Assembly (NCBI RefSeq): GCF_000699445.3 | Contig: NC_067200.1 | Coordinates: forward strand, 248,001 to 312,000 | Source of the DNA: Schistosoma haematobium | Lineage: Eukaryota; Platyhelminthes; Trematoda; Strigeidida; Schistosomatidae | DNA length: 64,000 bases | Direction of reading: 5' to 3' | In this document: one piece after another, positions 1 through 11,047 of the stretch | Layout: each line of letters begins with the position of its first letter | Numbering within the stretch: the first letter of the stretch is position 1 | Notes under the pieces: generated by a model | What the model saw: only the letters and a program-made list of their open reading frames with translations | Told to the model about the DNA's origin: nothing | Database searches by the model: none | Made by a program: the position numbers and the translations under genes

Positions 1-32
1 ATAGATTATACGGGTAATAATAATAATAATAC

Positions 33-200
33 ATATGTAGTGTATGCTACTTATGTTTACAGATATAAGTAGCATGTAGCACAAATTGGAAATGGAATGA
101 ATGCCGACAGGAGATTGGAATGATTCAATTGATGAAAACAGAAAATCATTGCGATAACAATGGAAATGAAGTATGTACAAATCATGTATTTGACATATAG
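33..200 (+). repeat. Repeat F copy with perfect 11-bp palindrome
   Basis: Left end of a short interspersed repeat (called F here) found about ten times in this window. It opens with a stem-loop: bases 44-54 are the exact reverse complement of 65-75, with a 10-base loop. The sequence after it resembles the body of the 27988-28262 copy. No protein is encoded. The family is defined only by comparison inside this window. Confidence 0.5.
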
Positions 201-734
201 TTTTCTATCATTTACATAACATGGTACCATAAACTAATTCTCCCCTCATCTGAGTATTCGTTCACCAGACGTGTCAGTGAAACTGGTTTACATTTCAGGA
301 TCTATATTTAAACTATATTTTTAATTATTCTTACAATTTACACATCATATACACAGATGTATATATGTGAATAGATTAACTGTTCTATTCTGTATTCATT
401 ACAATCGACAACTGATGTGTACACTTTTTATTGGTATGTTGAAATCAGCCATTTGAATAGGATAATCAAGAGTCATTCAAAGCCTTTGATTGTGTAAATG
501 AATCAATCAACAAATATTGATATCGTTTAGAAATTGAAACTAAATTTTTAACTCAAAGGGTTATGTTGATACCTCAGAAAGTTGAATTTATTCATGATCA
601 ATAGCCTTTCCCAATGAAGATCATTCAGAAATCATTTAACTTATCTGACTAACCTAAACTATCATTAAATCAATAGTAGCAGGCAATGCACTCACTCTAC
701 ATTTGTATCAGTAATAACAATGATAATGTGTGTA
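201..734. other. Unassigned AT-rich sequence
   Basis: No open frame of useful length and no repeat family that I can match elsewhere in the window. It looks like intronic or intergenic schistosome DNA. Confidence 0.5.
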
Positions 735-742
735 CTGTTGAT

Positions 743-1042
743 TACTTTACTTACTTATGCCTGTGACTCTCGATAGAGGAGCATAGGCCGACAACTAGCA
801 TTCTCCAATCCACCCTGTCCTAAGCCTTCCTTTCCAGTTCTATCCCATTTTTGTTCATTTTTCTCACGTTTGTCTCTATTTCTCGAAATAATTTGTTCCT
901 TGGTCTTCCTCTCTTTCTTTGACTTTGAGGATTCCATGTGAGGGCTTGCCTTGTGACGCAATTGGGTGTTTTCCTCAATGTGTGTCCTTTCCAGCGCATC
1001 TTCCTAAATACTTCATCCGCTGGCACCTGGTTTGTACGTTTG
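743..1042 (-). mobile_element. 5'-truncated RTE retrotransposon tail (family A)
   Basis: Read on the minus strand this encodes the carboxy-terminal end of an RTE-clade reverse transcriptase, with the W-x-GHTLRK and [11 protein letters not shown] blocks also seen in the full-length element at 30049-33260. It ends in the family's TAAG-type 3' tail (ACTTACTTA at the left edge as written). An 8-bp flanking pair, CTGTTGAT at 735-742 and CTATTGAT at 1043-1050, looks like a target site duplication with one mismatch. It sits inside the palindromic end of a repeat F copy. The fragment is inactive. Confidence 0.8.
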
Positions 1043-1262
1043 CTATTGATGTCGACACATATAAATAGTATATATCATCAATCTAAAGTGAAAGAGAACA
1101 AGAACAGGGAGTGATTGGTATGAAAATGAAGGAACAATGAAGTCTGAAACAATTGATGATTATTTTGTACATGGAGTATTGACTACATGATTCCTTGATT
1201 TTCAAGTGATTCTGAAATTTTCGTTTCAGATACATTTGGTTGTCACCCACTTGTGTAAGTAC
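1043..1262 (+). repeat. Repeat F body, split by the RTE tail
   Basis: Matches the 27988-28262 copy: half of the palindrome (AGTAT/ATCATCAA), then the stretch with AAGGAACAATGAAGTCTGAAAC. The other half of the palindrome lies near 721-742, before the inserted RTE tail. Confidence 0.6.
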
Positions 1263-2078
1263 AAAGCATTTAACGTGATTTATGAATTTTCATAATATTG
1301 TAAAAGTGCTTGAGTTTTTAATACTCTTGGAGCCATTCTACGGGTAGCACCGGACGTTAACCTGATTAACGGAGAAGTTCCAAGTGTAGATAGGGTTAAC
1401 AACCTTATCTTGTACAAAATAATGTTGCCAGATAACTGCTAACCAGATATCATCTGGCTAGATAAATAAATATTATTCCACTCGAACTCTTATTCTTTGC
1501 CTTCACTTCAAGCCCTAACATAATTCATCGTTTATGATAACGTCCATCAATTGTAACTACACCCTGTGTTTATTGTATGTTCCAATATAATTAAAAACTA
1601 TTTTCTGATTAGTTGATAAGTCAGTAGTTTAATATGGTTGATGTATTTCACTTGTACTATATCAACATAATTAGATCTTTTTATCACTTTATGATAGTTA
1701 AAAGATAATTACACTATAATCATGGTTCATCATCTTCTACAGTATGTTTTCAATGGAACTACAGTGTTGAGTTACATAAATCGACTTATTACTTCATCAT
1801 GTGTTTTATTCAAGCTATGAAATCACTATAAGGATTTTATGGTCAACATGTTTGATTAATCTTTATTTGATTATCATTAGAAACTAGGATGTACTAGGGA
1901 GTTATTTCTTCATGGTATGCAGCTTCTCAACAGTGCTGAAGAGTAGATTACTTAAATAAAAAAAGATTTGGAATGAAATACTAGTTAACCAACGTAACCT
2001 CTATCTGGATAGATCGCTTGATTACATTATTTCATAATTTTAACTAATAAGAGAGTTATCCTTCAAGATGGTGAAGAA
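1263..2078. other. Unassigned AT-rich sequence
   Basis: No coding signal. Around 1420-1465 there is a short imperfect inverted repeat (CCAGATAAC / ATCATCTGGCTAG). Nothing else is recognised. Confidence 0.4.
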
Positions 2079-2079
2079 G

Positions 2080-2200
2080 ATTCATAATTCAGGCGGATTA
2101 TTTCGGTGAATTTTTGTTCTCTGAGTTGGATAGTTTCATCGTGGAGCTTTCATTGTTATTTTGAAATACTGATTAGCTTATTCAAGTATTATCATGTAAT
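2080..2200 (+). repeat. Repeat G (tRNA-like SINE) fragment
   Basis: Shares TTTTGTTCTCTGAG and CGTGGAGCTTTCAT with reverse-strand copies at 5425-5645, 54235-54400 and 55275-55415. The best copy (5425-5645) begins with a tRNA-like GTAGCTCAGTTGGATAA segment, suggesting a tRNA-derived SINE. Confidence 0.5.
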
Positions 2201-2234
2201 ACAAGTCATTTCAACAATGAAATTTTTATGCAGA

Positions 2235-2365
2235 CTAGGATAGTAGTTAGAAGTCTTATTTCGCACTCAGTAGCTGGACGTGCGCCTGAATCTGATCATT
2301 GATTTTCATTCTGGAACACGAACACAGTACCGTTCATTTCAAACACTACCACTTAGCTACTGAGC
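2235..2365 (-). repeat. Sm-alpha SINE head fragment
   Basis: On the minus strand this gives CAGTAGCTAAGTGGTAG...TTTGAAATGAACGGTACTG followed by ATTCAGGCGCACGTCCAGC, the degraded head of the schistosome Sm-alpha SINE, which carries pol III promoter boxes and then a hammerhead. Confidence 0.5.
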
Positions 2366-2499
2366 ATAGGTAGCTACTGGATTTTGTCAGGAGATGAAAT
2401 TTATTTTGACTCTTCCCAGAAATTTTTACGACCCCAATCGATCAATCTATTTTGGGATATATCCATCCTGTCCGGATAGCTTCAATATTGATAAGTCTC

Positions 2500-2795
2500 T
2501 AGACTGAGAAGCTAAGTGAATAATGTTATGGCGTTTGAAACAAACTATACTGGTTTAGAGCTCCAGATCGAGCATCAACTCTGAGGTGCAGATACATCCA
2601 GCTGGCGAGTCCCATAAAGGATGAGAAATGCAATCTGTTTTCCACTCATATCCATCATCAATCTCCATTTAGAATGCTTTCATCTTGAAAGTGATATCCA
2701 AGCAGTTCTAACACTATGTACATATACCAAATGAGACTGATTAACTGTAGTCACAAACATCAATGGGAAGATTCAAACAACTAATACAAATAAAT
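2500..2795 (+). repeat. Sm-alpha SINE with degenerate hammerhead
   Basis: Near full-length copy. The head GAAGCTAAGTGAATAATG is followed by GGCGTTTGAAAC, then ATACATCCAG and the hammerhead core at 2602-2609 (CTGGCGAG, where CTGATGAG or CTGACGAG is expected). Next come a stem II remnant, GAAA and a 3' body with CAAACATCAATGGGAAGATTC. The A6-to-G change in the core should abolish cleavage. Confidence 0.65.
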
Positions 2796-3234
2796 AAAAC
2801 GTTTTGTTTTAATTAAATTACACATTACCATGATAACATTACGATTAATTTCATGGGAGTGAATGACCTAATTTCCCATTTCAATATTCAATGTGATAGC
2901 TGAATTCAGTTTAGTTTGATTTGAATATTCTAGCCTTATGTATAGTTTATTATGGTCATTAAATTTTCAAACTAATCACTATGGTTACGCAGAAACATTT
3001 ACATTGAAATGTCTGTTTCTTTGCAATTTCTATGGTTTATTATTCCAATGATCGACTATCACAATTACCTTAATGTGAAAATGAAAAGATAGTAAAAATA
3101 ATTTACACCTCAGAAATGAATTAACAGGGTTCGAATCCCTTTGAAGAGAAGTATTCATGAAATTAAGAAAAAAAGATTGTTAGTAATAATTATCAATTAG
3201 CATTGAATGCTGTTTAGGTAACAGTTACGTTTCT
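2796..3234. other. Unassigned AT-rich sequence
   Basis: No recognisable gene or repeat. The GGTTCGAATCCC at 3128-3139 is a tRNA B-box-like string, possibly a SINE remnant. Confidence 0.4.
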
Positions 3235-4115
3235 CTCTGCAAAAACGAGTTGCAATTGTTCTACTCCAAAGGAAGCATCAGCACCGTCATAATGGTTAAC
3301 GCATTACCATAACATTCTGGGTCGCAAGAAACACCACCATTAATAATGGATCTCTATTGAGACATTGGATTAGATTCAACAAGAATATAGTAGTCAGAAA
3401 CAGACGAACAAAGGAGAAGAAAGTCAAGGGACAGGCTGACTACACAGAAAAATACACACGTAAAGAAAGCTGAAATTGATGAGTGAAATATTTAGAAGTC
3501 CTGAAAATTGCAGCCATAAAGGCTGGTAGAGAATAAAATACAAAAGAAGTAAGTGATGTGATCAAGGAGCTGGAAAATAAAAAGTGATATTGAAGAACGA
3601 TCGGCGAAGGATAAAGAGGTTGAATCAATCACTTATGATTATGAACAGAGGAACAGGCAAGAAGAATTTACCAGCATCTCTGGTTGTGCCAGACACTAAA
3701 AGTACATACAGAATTCCTTACAAACAACATAACAGCTGAATCACTGAAGTCAGATGCAGAAATCGATGCATACATGCTGCACATTTTGTTCAGAAAAATT
3801 TGAGAGGAAGAATACGTACTGACAGACTGAAAAGAAGAGTATTTCACTGAAATTACAAGAGAAGTTCTCATTGGGTGTGAGAACAACAAGACGACATAAA
3901 TGAACTAAAACACGAAATCCAGAATCACAAACAGTGATCAGCTATGAAGTCGCAATTGATGTGGAGGCTCTGAAAGAAGTAGAAATCTTTATATACCTGA
4001 ACAGTATGACTGATAAACAAAAAGAATCTGATACAGATGTGAAAGCACTGGTCGGCAAATCAAGGCCAGCTTTCTTACAAGTAATGAACATATGGGGACT
4101 AGCAGAAAGTGCTCA
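3235..4115 (+). mobile_element. Degenerate internally deleted RTE element (family A)
   Basis: Segments match the full-length RTE at 30049-33260 in order. 3270-3640 matches its linker after the endonuclease (ATTGGATTAGATTCAAC-type, 31320 region). 3740-3860 matches the start of the RT domain (ACATGCTGCACATT, 31845 region). 3934-4100 matches the region after the YADD box; a short open frame there has L-K-E-V-E-x-F-I-Y and D-V-K-A-L-V-G-K. The endonuclease and the catalytic RT core are missing. It is old and strongly diverged. Confidence 0.6.
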
Positions 4116-4389
4116 CAAATCATGTCATCATGTCATTAATTTAGAAATATTGATTTTGTATTGACTAATGTGAGTAGTGTGCCATTTTTAGGACACAATA
4201 TTTGTAGTTTACTTGATTGACAGAGTTCGAAGTCTAAGAGCTATGTTTATTGAATATATTTTACTTTTCTATAGCTGATTATGTGATACTTTAACACTTA
4301 AAAAGAGGTACCAATATTCATAATGAAACAAACACTTTGTTAGAAACATTAAATACACTCAATCGTTATTATACAGTCAAGAAAATCAA

Positions 4390-4680
4390 GCACGAGTGGG
4401 ACCAATGGAATCTCTCAGTAAAATATGAGAACCATATAGTAAACACTTCATTTACAAAATCTGAAATAATTGTCTCAATCTTTACTGCTCCTTTTGCAAA
4501 TATCAGTCAATCGTCCCAGACATCACTATACCTGCATTTCCATACCAACTGCTTTCTATTCCCATTATTCTTTTCTTGATCTTCTCAATCTCCAACTGCC
4601 AGATATTATATTTCTGATTCGCGTTATATACGACTTATTTCAATAGGAGTAGCACACATTTCAGCCATTCTAAAACTGAT
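4390..4680 (-). repeat. Repeat F copy
   Basis: Reverse-strand copy. It shares CCATATAGTAAACACTTCATTT, the CTCAGACTT/CCCAGACAT block and the CTTCTCAATC...CTGCCAGATA block with copies at 14530-14800 and 42365-42600. It ends near a decayed palindrome at about 4640. Confidence 0.5.
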
Positions 4681-4909
4681 ACTCAACTGTCATCAGTTCA
4701 TTGCGTTATGTTACATGTTGATGGTTCAAAACAAAAACGGTAAAATGTACACTTTAATTTGAAATAGAACTAATCATCCGGTGATCATCTATGATCACAG
4801 TATGTTTTAGCAAATTTTTTCTTAAAAATAAGAAAATTCCTGAAACTCAATATATCGAAATCTTGGTTAAATGTCGACCAAGTTTCTTGTGAAACGAGTC
4901 ATTCGTATA

Positions 4910-5110
4910 TTTTATTTTGGTTAGATAACCTGTTCTATTCCTTGTATTGTGATTGGTTAATATATTTTCCACATATATGATTGGTCAATCATAATTAGCC
5001 AATCACAGCAGCCAATAAAATTTCACCTATATATATATAAAGCTGTCAAGATATCTCCCTGTTTTGGAATGGTTAATAATGATAGTAATAGTAATACATT
5101 AGTTACTAAG
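4910..5110 (+). promoter_or_regulatory. CCAAT cluster plus TATA-like promoter region
   Basis: Four CCAAT-type boxes on either strand (ATTGG near 4953 and 4980, CCAAT near 4999 and 5010) are followed within about 20 bases by TATATATATAAAG at 5031-5043. This is the layout of a pol II promoter or LTR U3. No coding exon follows within 1 kb, so a retroelement LTR relic is as likely as a gene promoter. Confidence 0.35.
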
Positions 5111-5424
5111 GATATTCTTTTTGTTCTACGAGTTTATTAAATCATTCTATCACCATAGCAACTATAAATCAAACTAGTAATATATACATCAACACAATTA
5201 CAATCTTTATATACATGGTGTAATTTAAGTAGATATTCTTTTTTGTTCTATTTAGAATTCTGTATTCAGATATACTTAACTCCATGTTAAGTTCAGCTTT
5301 CAGAATTGAACCTAATGTCTAACAAATGTTTCAATCGACCAATCACAAAATTATTAAATTTTAGTATCTCAGTTTTTAGGTTTCAACAATCTCGTTGTAG
5401 TTTCTGATATGCCTTTTAATGTAT

Positions 5425-5645
5425 GGTAAGGTGATCCAGATCATCCTGTAGGACAGGCTATGAGCCATATTTGGAGAAATTCGAACACTCCACTTCTATC
5501 TGAAGTTTGTGCTTATGATGTCGTTCAGAAGAACGATGAAAACTCCACGACCGAACCATTCATCTCAGAGAACAAAACTCCTTTAAAATTATCCAACTGA
5601 GCTACAAATCTTCTCCACCATCTCATATGTATTGAACTACATGGT
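5425..5645 (-). repeat. Repeat G tRNA-derived SINE
   Basis: On the minus strand it opens GTAGCTCAGTTGGATAA (A-box-like) and continues with TTTTGTTCTCTGAG, GGTTCGGTCGTGGAG (weak B box), then a body ending CTGTCCTACAGGATG. This is the most complete copy of repeat G. Confidence 0.6.
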
Positions 5646-5920
5646 TATAATTTTCCATAATGTTTTAAACTCACAATAAGTGTACCGTATCCAGAGCTTC
5701 TTATTTCATTTTACAGTTATTTGCAAATATTACTTTCTAAATATATCAACTTAGTACAGCTTAAAATGTCAGATAAAAAGACACAAACGTGGCATACATT
5801 AGAGCTTGGGATGAATTTTCAAGTGATAATCTCGTTTCAGTAATGTAGCACTCATGTATTAAATAAATGACAGGTTGCCAAAATGATGAATACAAAACAT
5901 CCATTGAATATTGAATGAAT

Positions 5921-6110
5921 TACTTACTTACGCCTGTTGCTCTTCGTGGGGTAGCATAGCCCGCCCATCAGCACTTTTCATCCAACCCTGTCCTGGACAA
6001 TCCTTTCTAGCTCTTTCCAGTTGGTTTTCATCCTCTTCATATCTGCTTCCACATCCCGATGTATTGTGTTCTTTGGTCTTGAATAGGTTCCAGATATCCT
6101 CAGACGTTGA
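5921..6110 (-). mobile_element. RTE tail (family A) with 9-bp target duplication
   Basis: Minus-strand 3' end of an RTE element, containing the GGTTGGATGAAAAGTGC and GCAGATATGAAGAGGATG stretches and the ACTTACTTACGCCTGTT tail at its left edge. TGAATGAAT occurs at both 5912-5920 and 6111-6119, a perfect 9-bp target site duplication, so this ~190-bp copy inserted as an extreme 5' truncation. Confidence 0.8.
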
Positions 6111-6119
6111 TGAATGAAT

Positions 6120-6539
6120 ACCTATGACTTAGGTACAGTTATTTAGTTCTGCTGTAAGAATACTTAGTGTTCCTGATTATAGTATCGTTTAAGTATACTT
6201 GTACTCTCTAAGCTGGATGGTTTATTCATGATGATAGTTCTAGTTTGTATTTTCCAAACTAAGATTCTTGAGATTGTGATTGATTTATTACTAAGTAACA
6301 TGTTCATCAAAGTATCGGAGTATACTGATCTGTTTGACTTATCTTACAATCATAATTATAATATACCATGTACAAATAATGCATTAGTTCAATTCATAAT
6401 AACATAGTAACAATGATAATGAGAAAGATTAAACATTAATGAAATGGTTAGAGAATAGATAATGTAAGCTTAATATTAAGAAATACTGATTTATGTTGGT
6501 CGATTCTGAATCATGTAGTCAATACCAAATCTTTAATTT
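6120..6539. other. Unassigned AT-rich sequence
   Basis: No coding signal or repeat match seen. Confidence 0.4.
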
Positions 6540-6850
6540 ATGGAAAACATTTGAGCAACTTTAGACTGAGCTTGAGAGCATCCACTTAATAACTAAAACC
6601 GAATGAAGGTTATGAACCAGTGTGAGGAATTCGAATTATGACTTACAGTCGATCGTTAGAGTTAGGAATTACACTTGGGATTTTCATCATGAACTGACAT
6701 CAACTATAATGCCATAAATCTATTTAGCCTAATGGACAAGTGAATTTTGCGCCAAAATCCCTGACCCGTTATCTTACACCTGATTAGTTCATCCATAAAT
6801 TATAGTCTGACCCGTTTTCTTCTATCAAATATCAAAATGAGAAATTTTGC
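6540..6850 (+). repeat. Repeat C copy
   Basis: Shares the order GAGCATCCACTTAATAACTA, GAATGAAGGTTATGAACC, AGTGAATTTTGCGCCAAAAT, CCTGATTAGTTC with 7985-8250 (same strand) and 26920-27175 (opposite strand). Non-coding interspersed repeat about 260-300 bp long. Confidence 0.6.
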
Positions 6851-7235
6851 GTGATATTACTACTGTTATTCTATTGAGTAGTATTAAGTAGCAAGACCAT
6901 GGTCTTAACAAAATCTTGTGGTTTACATAGTCAATTAGATTGGATATGTAATTTTCATCCCGAAATAATAATGAAAAAGTAAAGAATTTATAGCAAAATT
7001 AATCACTCCCATTCTAAACAATGGGCGTTTACTGTGCTCATTTAAGGTGACAATAATATTGTATTCATGGCAAAGTTTTCTATTCTAATACTCTATTTAA
7101 ACAATAAATCAATAAGATTTCATTCGTTTCATCTTCATTCAATAATAATTCACAATAATTTCCTATATTCTCTTCTATGCTCTTTAACTCAGTCTTTTTA
7201 GTCTTCTTCTGTTGAGGGTTTCTACTCTGGTTGGT
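6851..7235. other. Unassigned AT-rich sequence
   Basis: Nothing recognised. Confidence 0.4.
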
Positions 7236-7290
7236 GTTACATACTACTTATATCGACAGATATAAGTAGCATACATCACACTCGGAGTAA
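7236..7290. repeat. Isolated repeat F palindrome, perfect 11-bp stem
   Basis: CTACTTATATC (7244-7254) pairs exactly with GATATAAGTAG (7259-7269) around a 4-base GACA loop. The flank CATACATCACA is shared with other F copies, but the rest of the repeat body is absent here. Confidence 0.65.
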
Positions 7291-7984
7291 TTTAGTAACT
7301 AAAACAATTCAAATATCTAGGTATTCATAATCCAATCGACAGGCAGCCTTGTCTGAATCCGGTCATTACTTAGAATGCATCTGTGAGCTATCCTTCATGC
7401 ACCACTTTGCACTGTAGATCGACGTATGAATTTCGGATGATGTTGACAATCTTCTCAAGTAAACCGGTTATCAAGAATCCTAGACAGTAATTGTTTAAAA
7501 CTGATCAATAATAATTTTTTAGGTGGATTTGGAGATTATCACATCTACACTATTCAGATTGTTATTTATCCTCATTCATCGTTGTTTTCATTGACTTGCT
7601 CATCTATCAATAATTCAAGATGGTACAAACCGGTGTTTTGTAAAAGATCATTCTTGCATGTATATGTGTTCACTATGTCCCGTCAATATCTTAATTGGTT
7701 TCATGATATAGAAGTTTGATATCATCAATCTAATCCATTTCATGAGTGATAATAGATTCATATTATATAGGTTCACCAAAATCTCCTTAATAACATTCAA
7801 CACAAGATGTTGATTATCATTCTGACCGTTTACCATACTTCTAGTCTTGATATATTTAGAAATGAGTTGTTTTATTCAACCCCTTATCTTCATGAACAAT
7901 CATTAACGTTGTAATGATTACTTTATTAATTTATTTCTAGATTACATAGAAATGTCTGAATAGGTTAGCAGGTGAGACTATATT
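7291..7984. other. Unassigned sequence
   Basis: No credible gene. 7320-7480 (TCCGGTCATTACTTAGAATG...) may be old retroelement DNA, but I cannot name it. Confidence 0.35.
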
Positions 7985-8250
7985 CTATGGACGATCTTTG
8001 AGCGATGCTGAAGTAGCCTTGAGAATGTCCACCTACTAACTAGGACTAAATGAGGATTTTAAATCTGTGTGAAAAGTAAGGGTTGTGATTTACATCTGAT
8101 GGTTAGGAATAGGGATTACGAACTAATATCAGCTAAAATGCCAAGATACGATATAACTGAATAGATAAAGAATTTCGCGCTGAAATCTAAGATTTCTTAT
8201 CATGAATCTGATTGCTTTGTCTATTTATTATTATAGTCTCGCCGCTTAGA
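7985..8250 (+). repeat. Repeat C copy
   Basis: Second same-strand copy of the 6540-6850 repeat: CCACCTACTAACTAGGACTAA, TGTGTGAAAAGTAAGG, AATTTCGCGCTGAAATC. Confidence 0.55.
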
Positions 8251-8864
8251 ATATGTTATGAACAGACTACATTTTGGGAAGTAAAATATCTTCATTAATT
8301 GATCACTTAGTCTTCAGTGAGTTGTACAGGCATCTCGAGGTTATTTGCACTTGAAACTGCTTTTAGTAGATATGGATTTTAACTATCAGTCAAATGCAGG
8401 ACATTTGTCGTTTTATATTTATGACTAGTCTAGGAGCTCTAACTGTATACCGTTGTTAATGTTCACATTCAAATCTAAACCTAGTGCTTATTTATTCAGA
8501 TGCTAAATCATGATCCATCAAGTTACATCTAGCTGATAAGTCTCCAATAAAATAAAACCAAAGTCCTTGGATTCACTGTTCTGACTCAATTGAAAGAATG
8601 CTGAAATATATCTGAATGAATTATTCATAAGTAATCACCTTCAAAAAGCTCCAAGATTCAGCAGTACATCTTATTGTGTGGTTTATACTACTTAAAGATT
8701 TGTTTAACCAACATTAATAATATGATGACCCAATGTTGTCATATTCATGTTATGAGCTTAATGATCATTTAATGACAATAATGAACATGAATTTAATGAA
8801 TTCTATTGGATATATGAACTACTAAATATAAATTAATGCATTATGTATGTTAAATTTATGAGTT
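8251..8864. other. Unassigned AT-rich sequence
   Basis: No gene or recognised repeat. Confidence 0.4.
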
Positions 8865-8935
8865 GATCTAATCTAGACCACAATCGAAAACCTGAAAGCA
8901 CTGAAACGTCGTTTTGTCCTAGTATGGAAATCTTC
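8865..8935 (-). repeat. SINE tail fragment
   Basis: Carries GAAAACCTGAAAGCACTG and CGTTTTGTCCTAGTATGG, the minus-strand form of the common tail of the tRNA-derived SINE best seen at 53690-53920. Confidence 0.55.
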
Positions 8936-9174
8936 GCCCTAAATGCCCTGGTACAGCCGAGAGTGTGCAGAGTCAGATCTCTCTCTCTCTATCGAAATGA
9001 TTCACGTGGACACGCATATACAACCACTGCCAGGAAATCATATTTACTGCGTTCTCGCGGCGATAGTAATGTTTATGAAATTGTGAGAACGAAAAGCGAA
9101 TATCCGCAGCTTTATCCAAGTTTCAGCATACATGGAGGATCAACCTAGGAGAGTTGTATGACCGAAATTACAAA
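8924..9174 (+). repeat. Repeat H, left portion
   Basis: Holds CTCGCGGCGATAGTAATG, GAACGAAAAGCGAATATCCG and CATGGAGGATCAACC. A related copy at 37333-37500 has GACGAAAAGCGGATATC and ATATGGAGGATCCACCC. An ATG-open frame of 74 codons exists, but nothing about it looks like a conserved protein. Repeat H continues into the inverted repeat arm to the right. Confidence 0.5.
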
Positions 9175-10122
9175 CCAATGGTGTATATGGACTCTAGGAT
9201 CTTCAGCGTATAAATGGCGAATGAACCTATTGTTGGCCACCGACTAACATGAAACTGCATATTCTGATGATGCTCCACTGTCTTGTGGATCAGACCTTTA
9301 CATCGAAGGCTTGAGGTATGACTCCTGAGAAAATTACCTTTTTCGCTTTAAGCACACGAGCAATATCTCAGCCCTCACATAAATCATTTGATTTATGTGA
9401 CGCATGTGTATTTGATACCCTCTTGAACCAATCTTCATATGTTTAAATAAATAATAATAAATATGCGAATCCTCTGATTCCTACTTTCAATGGTAGTCTA
9501 TCTTTGATTGATTCATGAATTCAACTATTAAAATTACTACAATCTCTCCTATTCTGATAATTATTTCTCAATAAGGAACATGAACATTTTACATGATTGT
9601 TATAATCATTCTAGAATCAATTCAATTCTCATATAACGAAGTAAAAATATGATCCAGTGTGTTAATCATAAAGAATGTAGAGCTTGATATATATGTGCAT
9701 TTGACTAAGTGATCATACCACATAAACATAATGTGATGAAATAAGCAAAATGATAAGTCATGCTAATTGAACTCTATATTCGGTTCCTAAGTTATTCGCG
9801 TAACTCCCAAGTTAGAACTACATAGCGACCTAAACACAAGGAAAAATGCACAAAATTTGTGAGAGCCACTTTAATTCAAACATTCATTTTAGTAAAGAAA
9901 CTATAGGGTTTTTATAGTATTTTAAATGTCTTTTGTTTTTCGGATAAATCTGGAATGCTACTAAACATAGTAGCAGTGTAGGTAATCATCCAATCAGAAA
10001 CTCTACATGTACCTCCTCAAGTTCTTGATGTTCCTGACTAAACGTGAAGTGAACGCTGATTAGATAAAATGCTTCTTAGTATTTCCTGAATCTTTCTTGT
10101 CTTTTGTGAGACGTTTTCTCGA
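9175..10122 (+). repeat. Left arm of ~945-bp inverted repeat
   Basis: Reverse complement of 14908-15847, roughly 95% identical by eye over the stretches I compared. It contains the right part of repeat H (ATATCTCAGCCCTCACATAAAT), a SINE tail (TTGATTCATGAATTCAACTA), and a block that on the other strand has a TATA-like ACTATAAAAACC. The arms enclose 10123-14907, including the exon at 11048-11857. Confidence 0.85.
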
Positions 10123-10529
10123 TCACCTCAACACAAAGTGAACCATAAAGGACAATAATAAAGATACACTTAATATTGTGTATGTAGTTAAACTATAAGA
10201 AATGAACAGATATATATATATGAAAATATACTAAACTTTATTATCTAAATAACCATAGAATGAATTTGAGCTCATCTGTGATCACTTCTTAGCCAATATC
10301 ACCTCATATCTCAATTTGCTGATCTGATTATCATTCAGATCATAACTAAATGGTGTATAATTTGAATCAATCAACATTTTATCAAAATAGTTTGATCTCA
10401 TTGATCAATCTTAAAATAATCTTTAATAAACCATACAGAATTTCATATTGTCTATTCTTAACGAATTGTCTTTGAATAAACACAATGATCAAGTTTAATA
10501 AAAAAAAATAAAATTCTTAGCACAAAACT
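10123..10529. other. Unassigned AT-rich sequence
   Basis: No gene seen. Short poly-A at 10500-10509. Confidence 0.4.
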
Positions 10530-10900
10530 ATGTGACTGTGAGGACAGTCCACAGGTAAACTTGAGGAAGCTGTAAGAAGCTCAGGAAAAGCCGAATATAT
10601 TTCATCTAATCACTATTTGGAAGGATATTCTAGAATCCCTACGTGTAGCTTCCTATTGGACAATGTTAATAATTCCACTGTATGTGAATTGGAGGACTGT
10701 CATGATGATTTCGTTTCTTACTAAAACCTATAAATACCTGACAATTTTGAAATCTATAATTGACACTGTCTGGTAATAACATTCTTTTAACTAGTCTTCT
10801 TTCTTCTCATTGCGACTTGGAAAGTTTCTACAGTTCTAGTGCTGAAGTTATACGCATCTAGATATAACAGTCATCTTCAATTTTACACACAGTTAATCAA
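10530..10900 (+). repeat. LTR-like block with TATA element
   Basis: Order of motifs (GAAGCTCAGGAAAAGCCG, CATCTAATCACTA, CTTCCTATTGGA, CCTATAAATACC at about 10728) parallels the block at 14918-15120 (TTCAGGAAATACTAAG, CATTTTATCTAATCAGC, TTTCTGATTGGATGA, ACTATAAAAACC). Both look like diverged LTR U3-R regions of one family. Just upstream of the exon acceptor it could also act as cryptic promoter sequence, which is inference. Confidence 0.4.
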
Positions 10901-11047
10901 TGAATAAACTAATTTAAAGAGTTTATCAATGATTCTATACCATCCATTCAAGTATACTGTTAAAGATTCTTTGATATACTTCACCATGGCAACTATATTC
11001 TGATTGTTTTGTTTTGTTTTTCTTTCTTTAAACTTATTGTTTTATAG

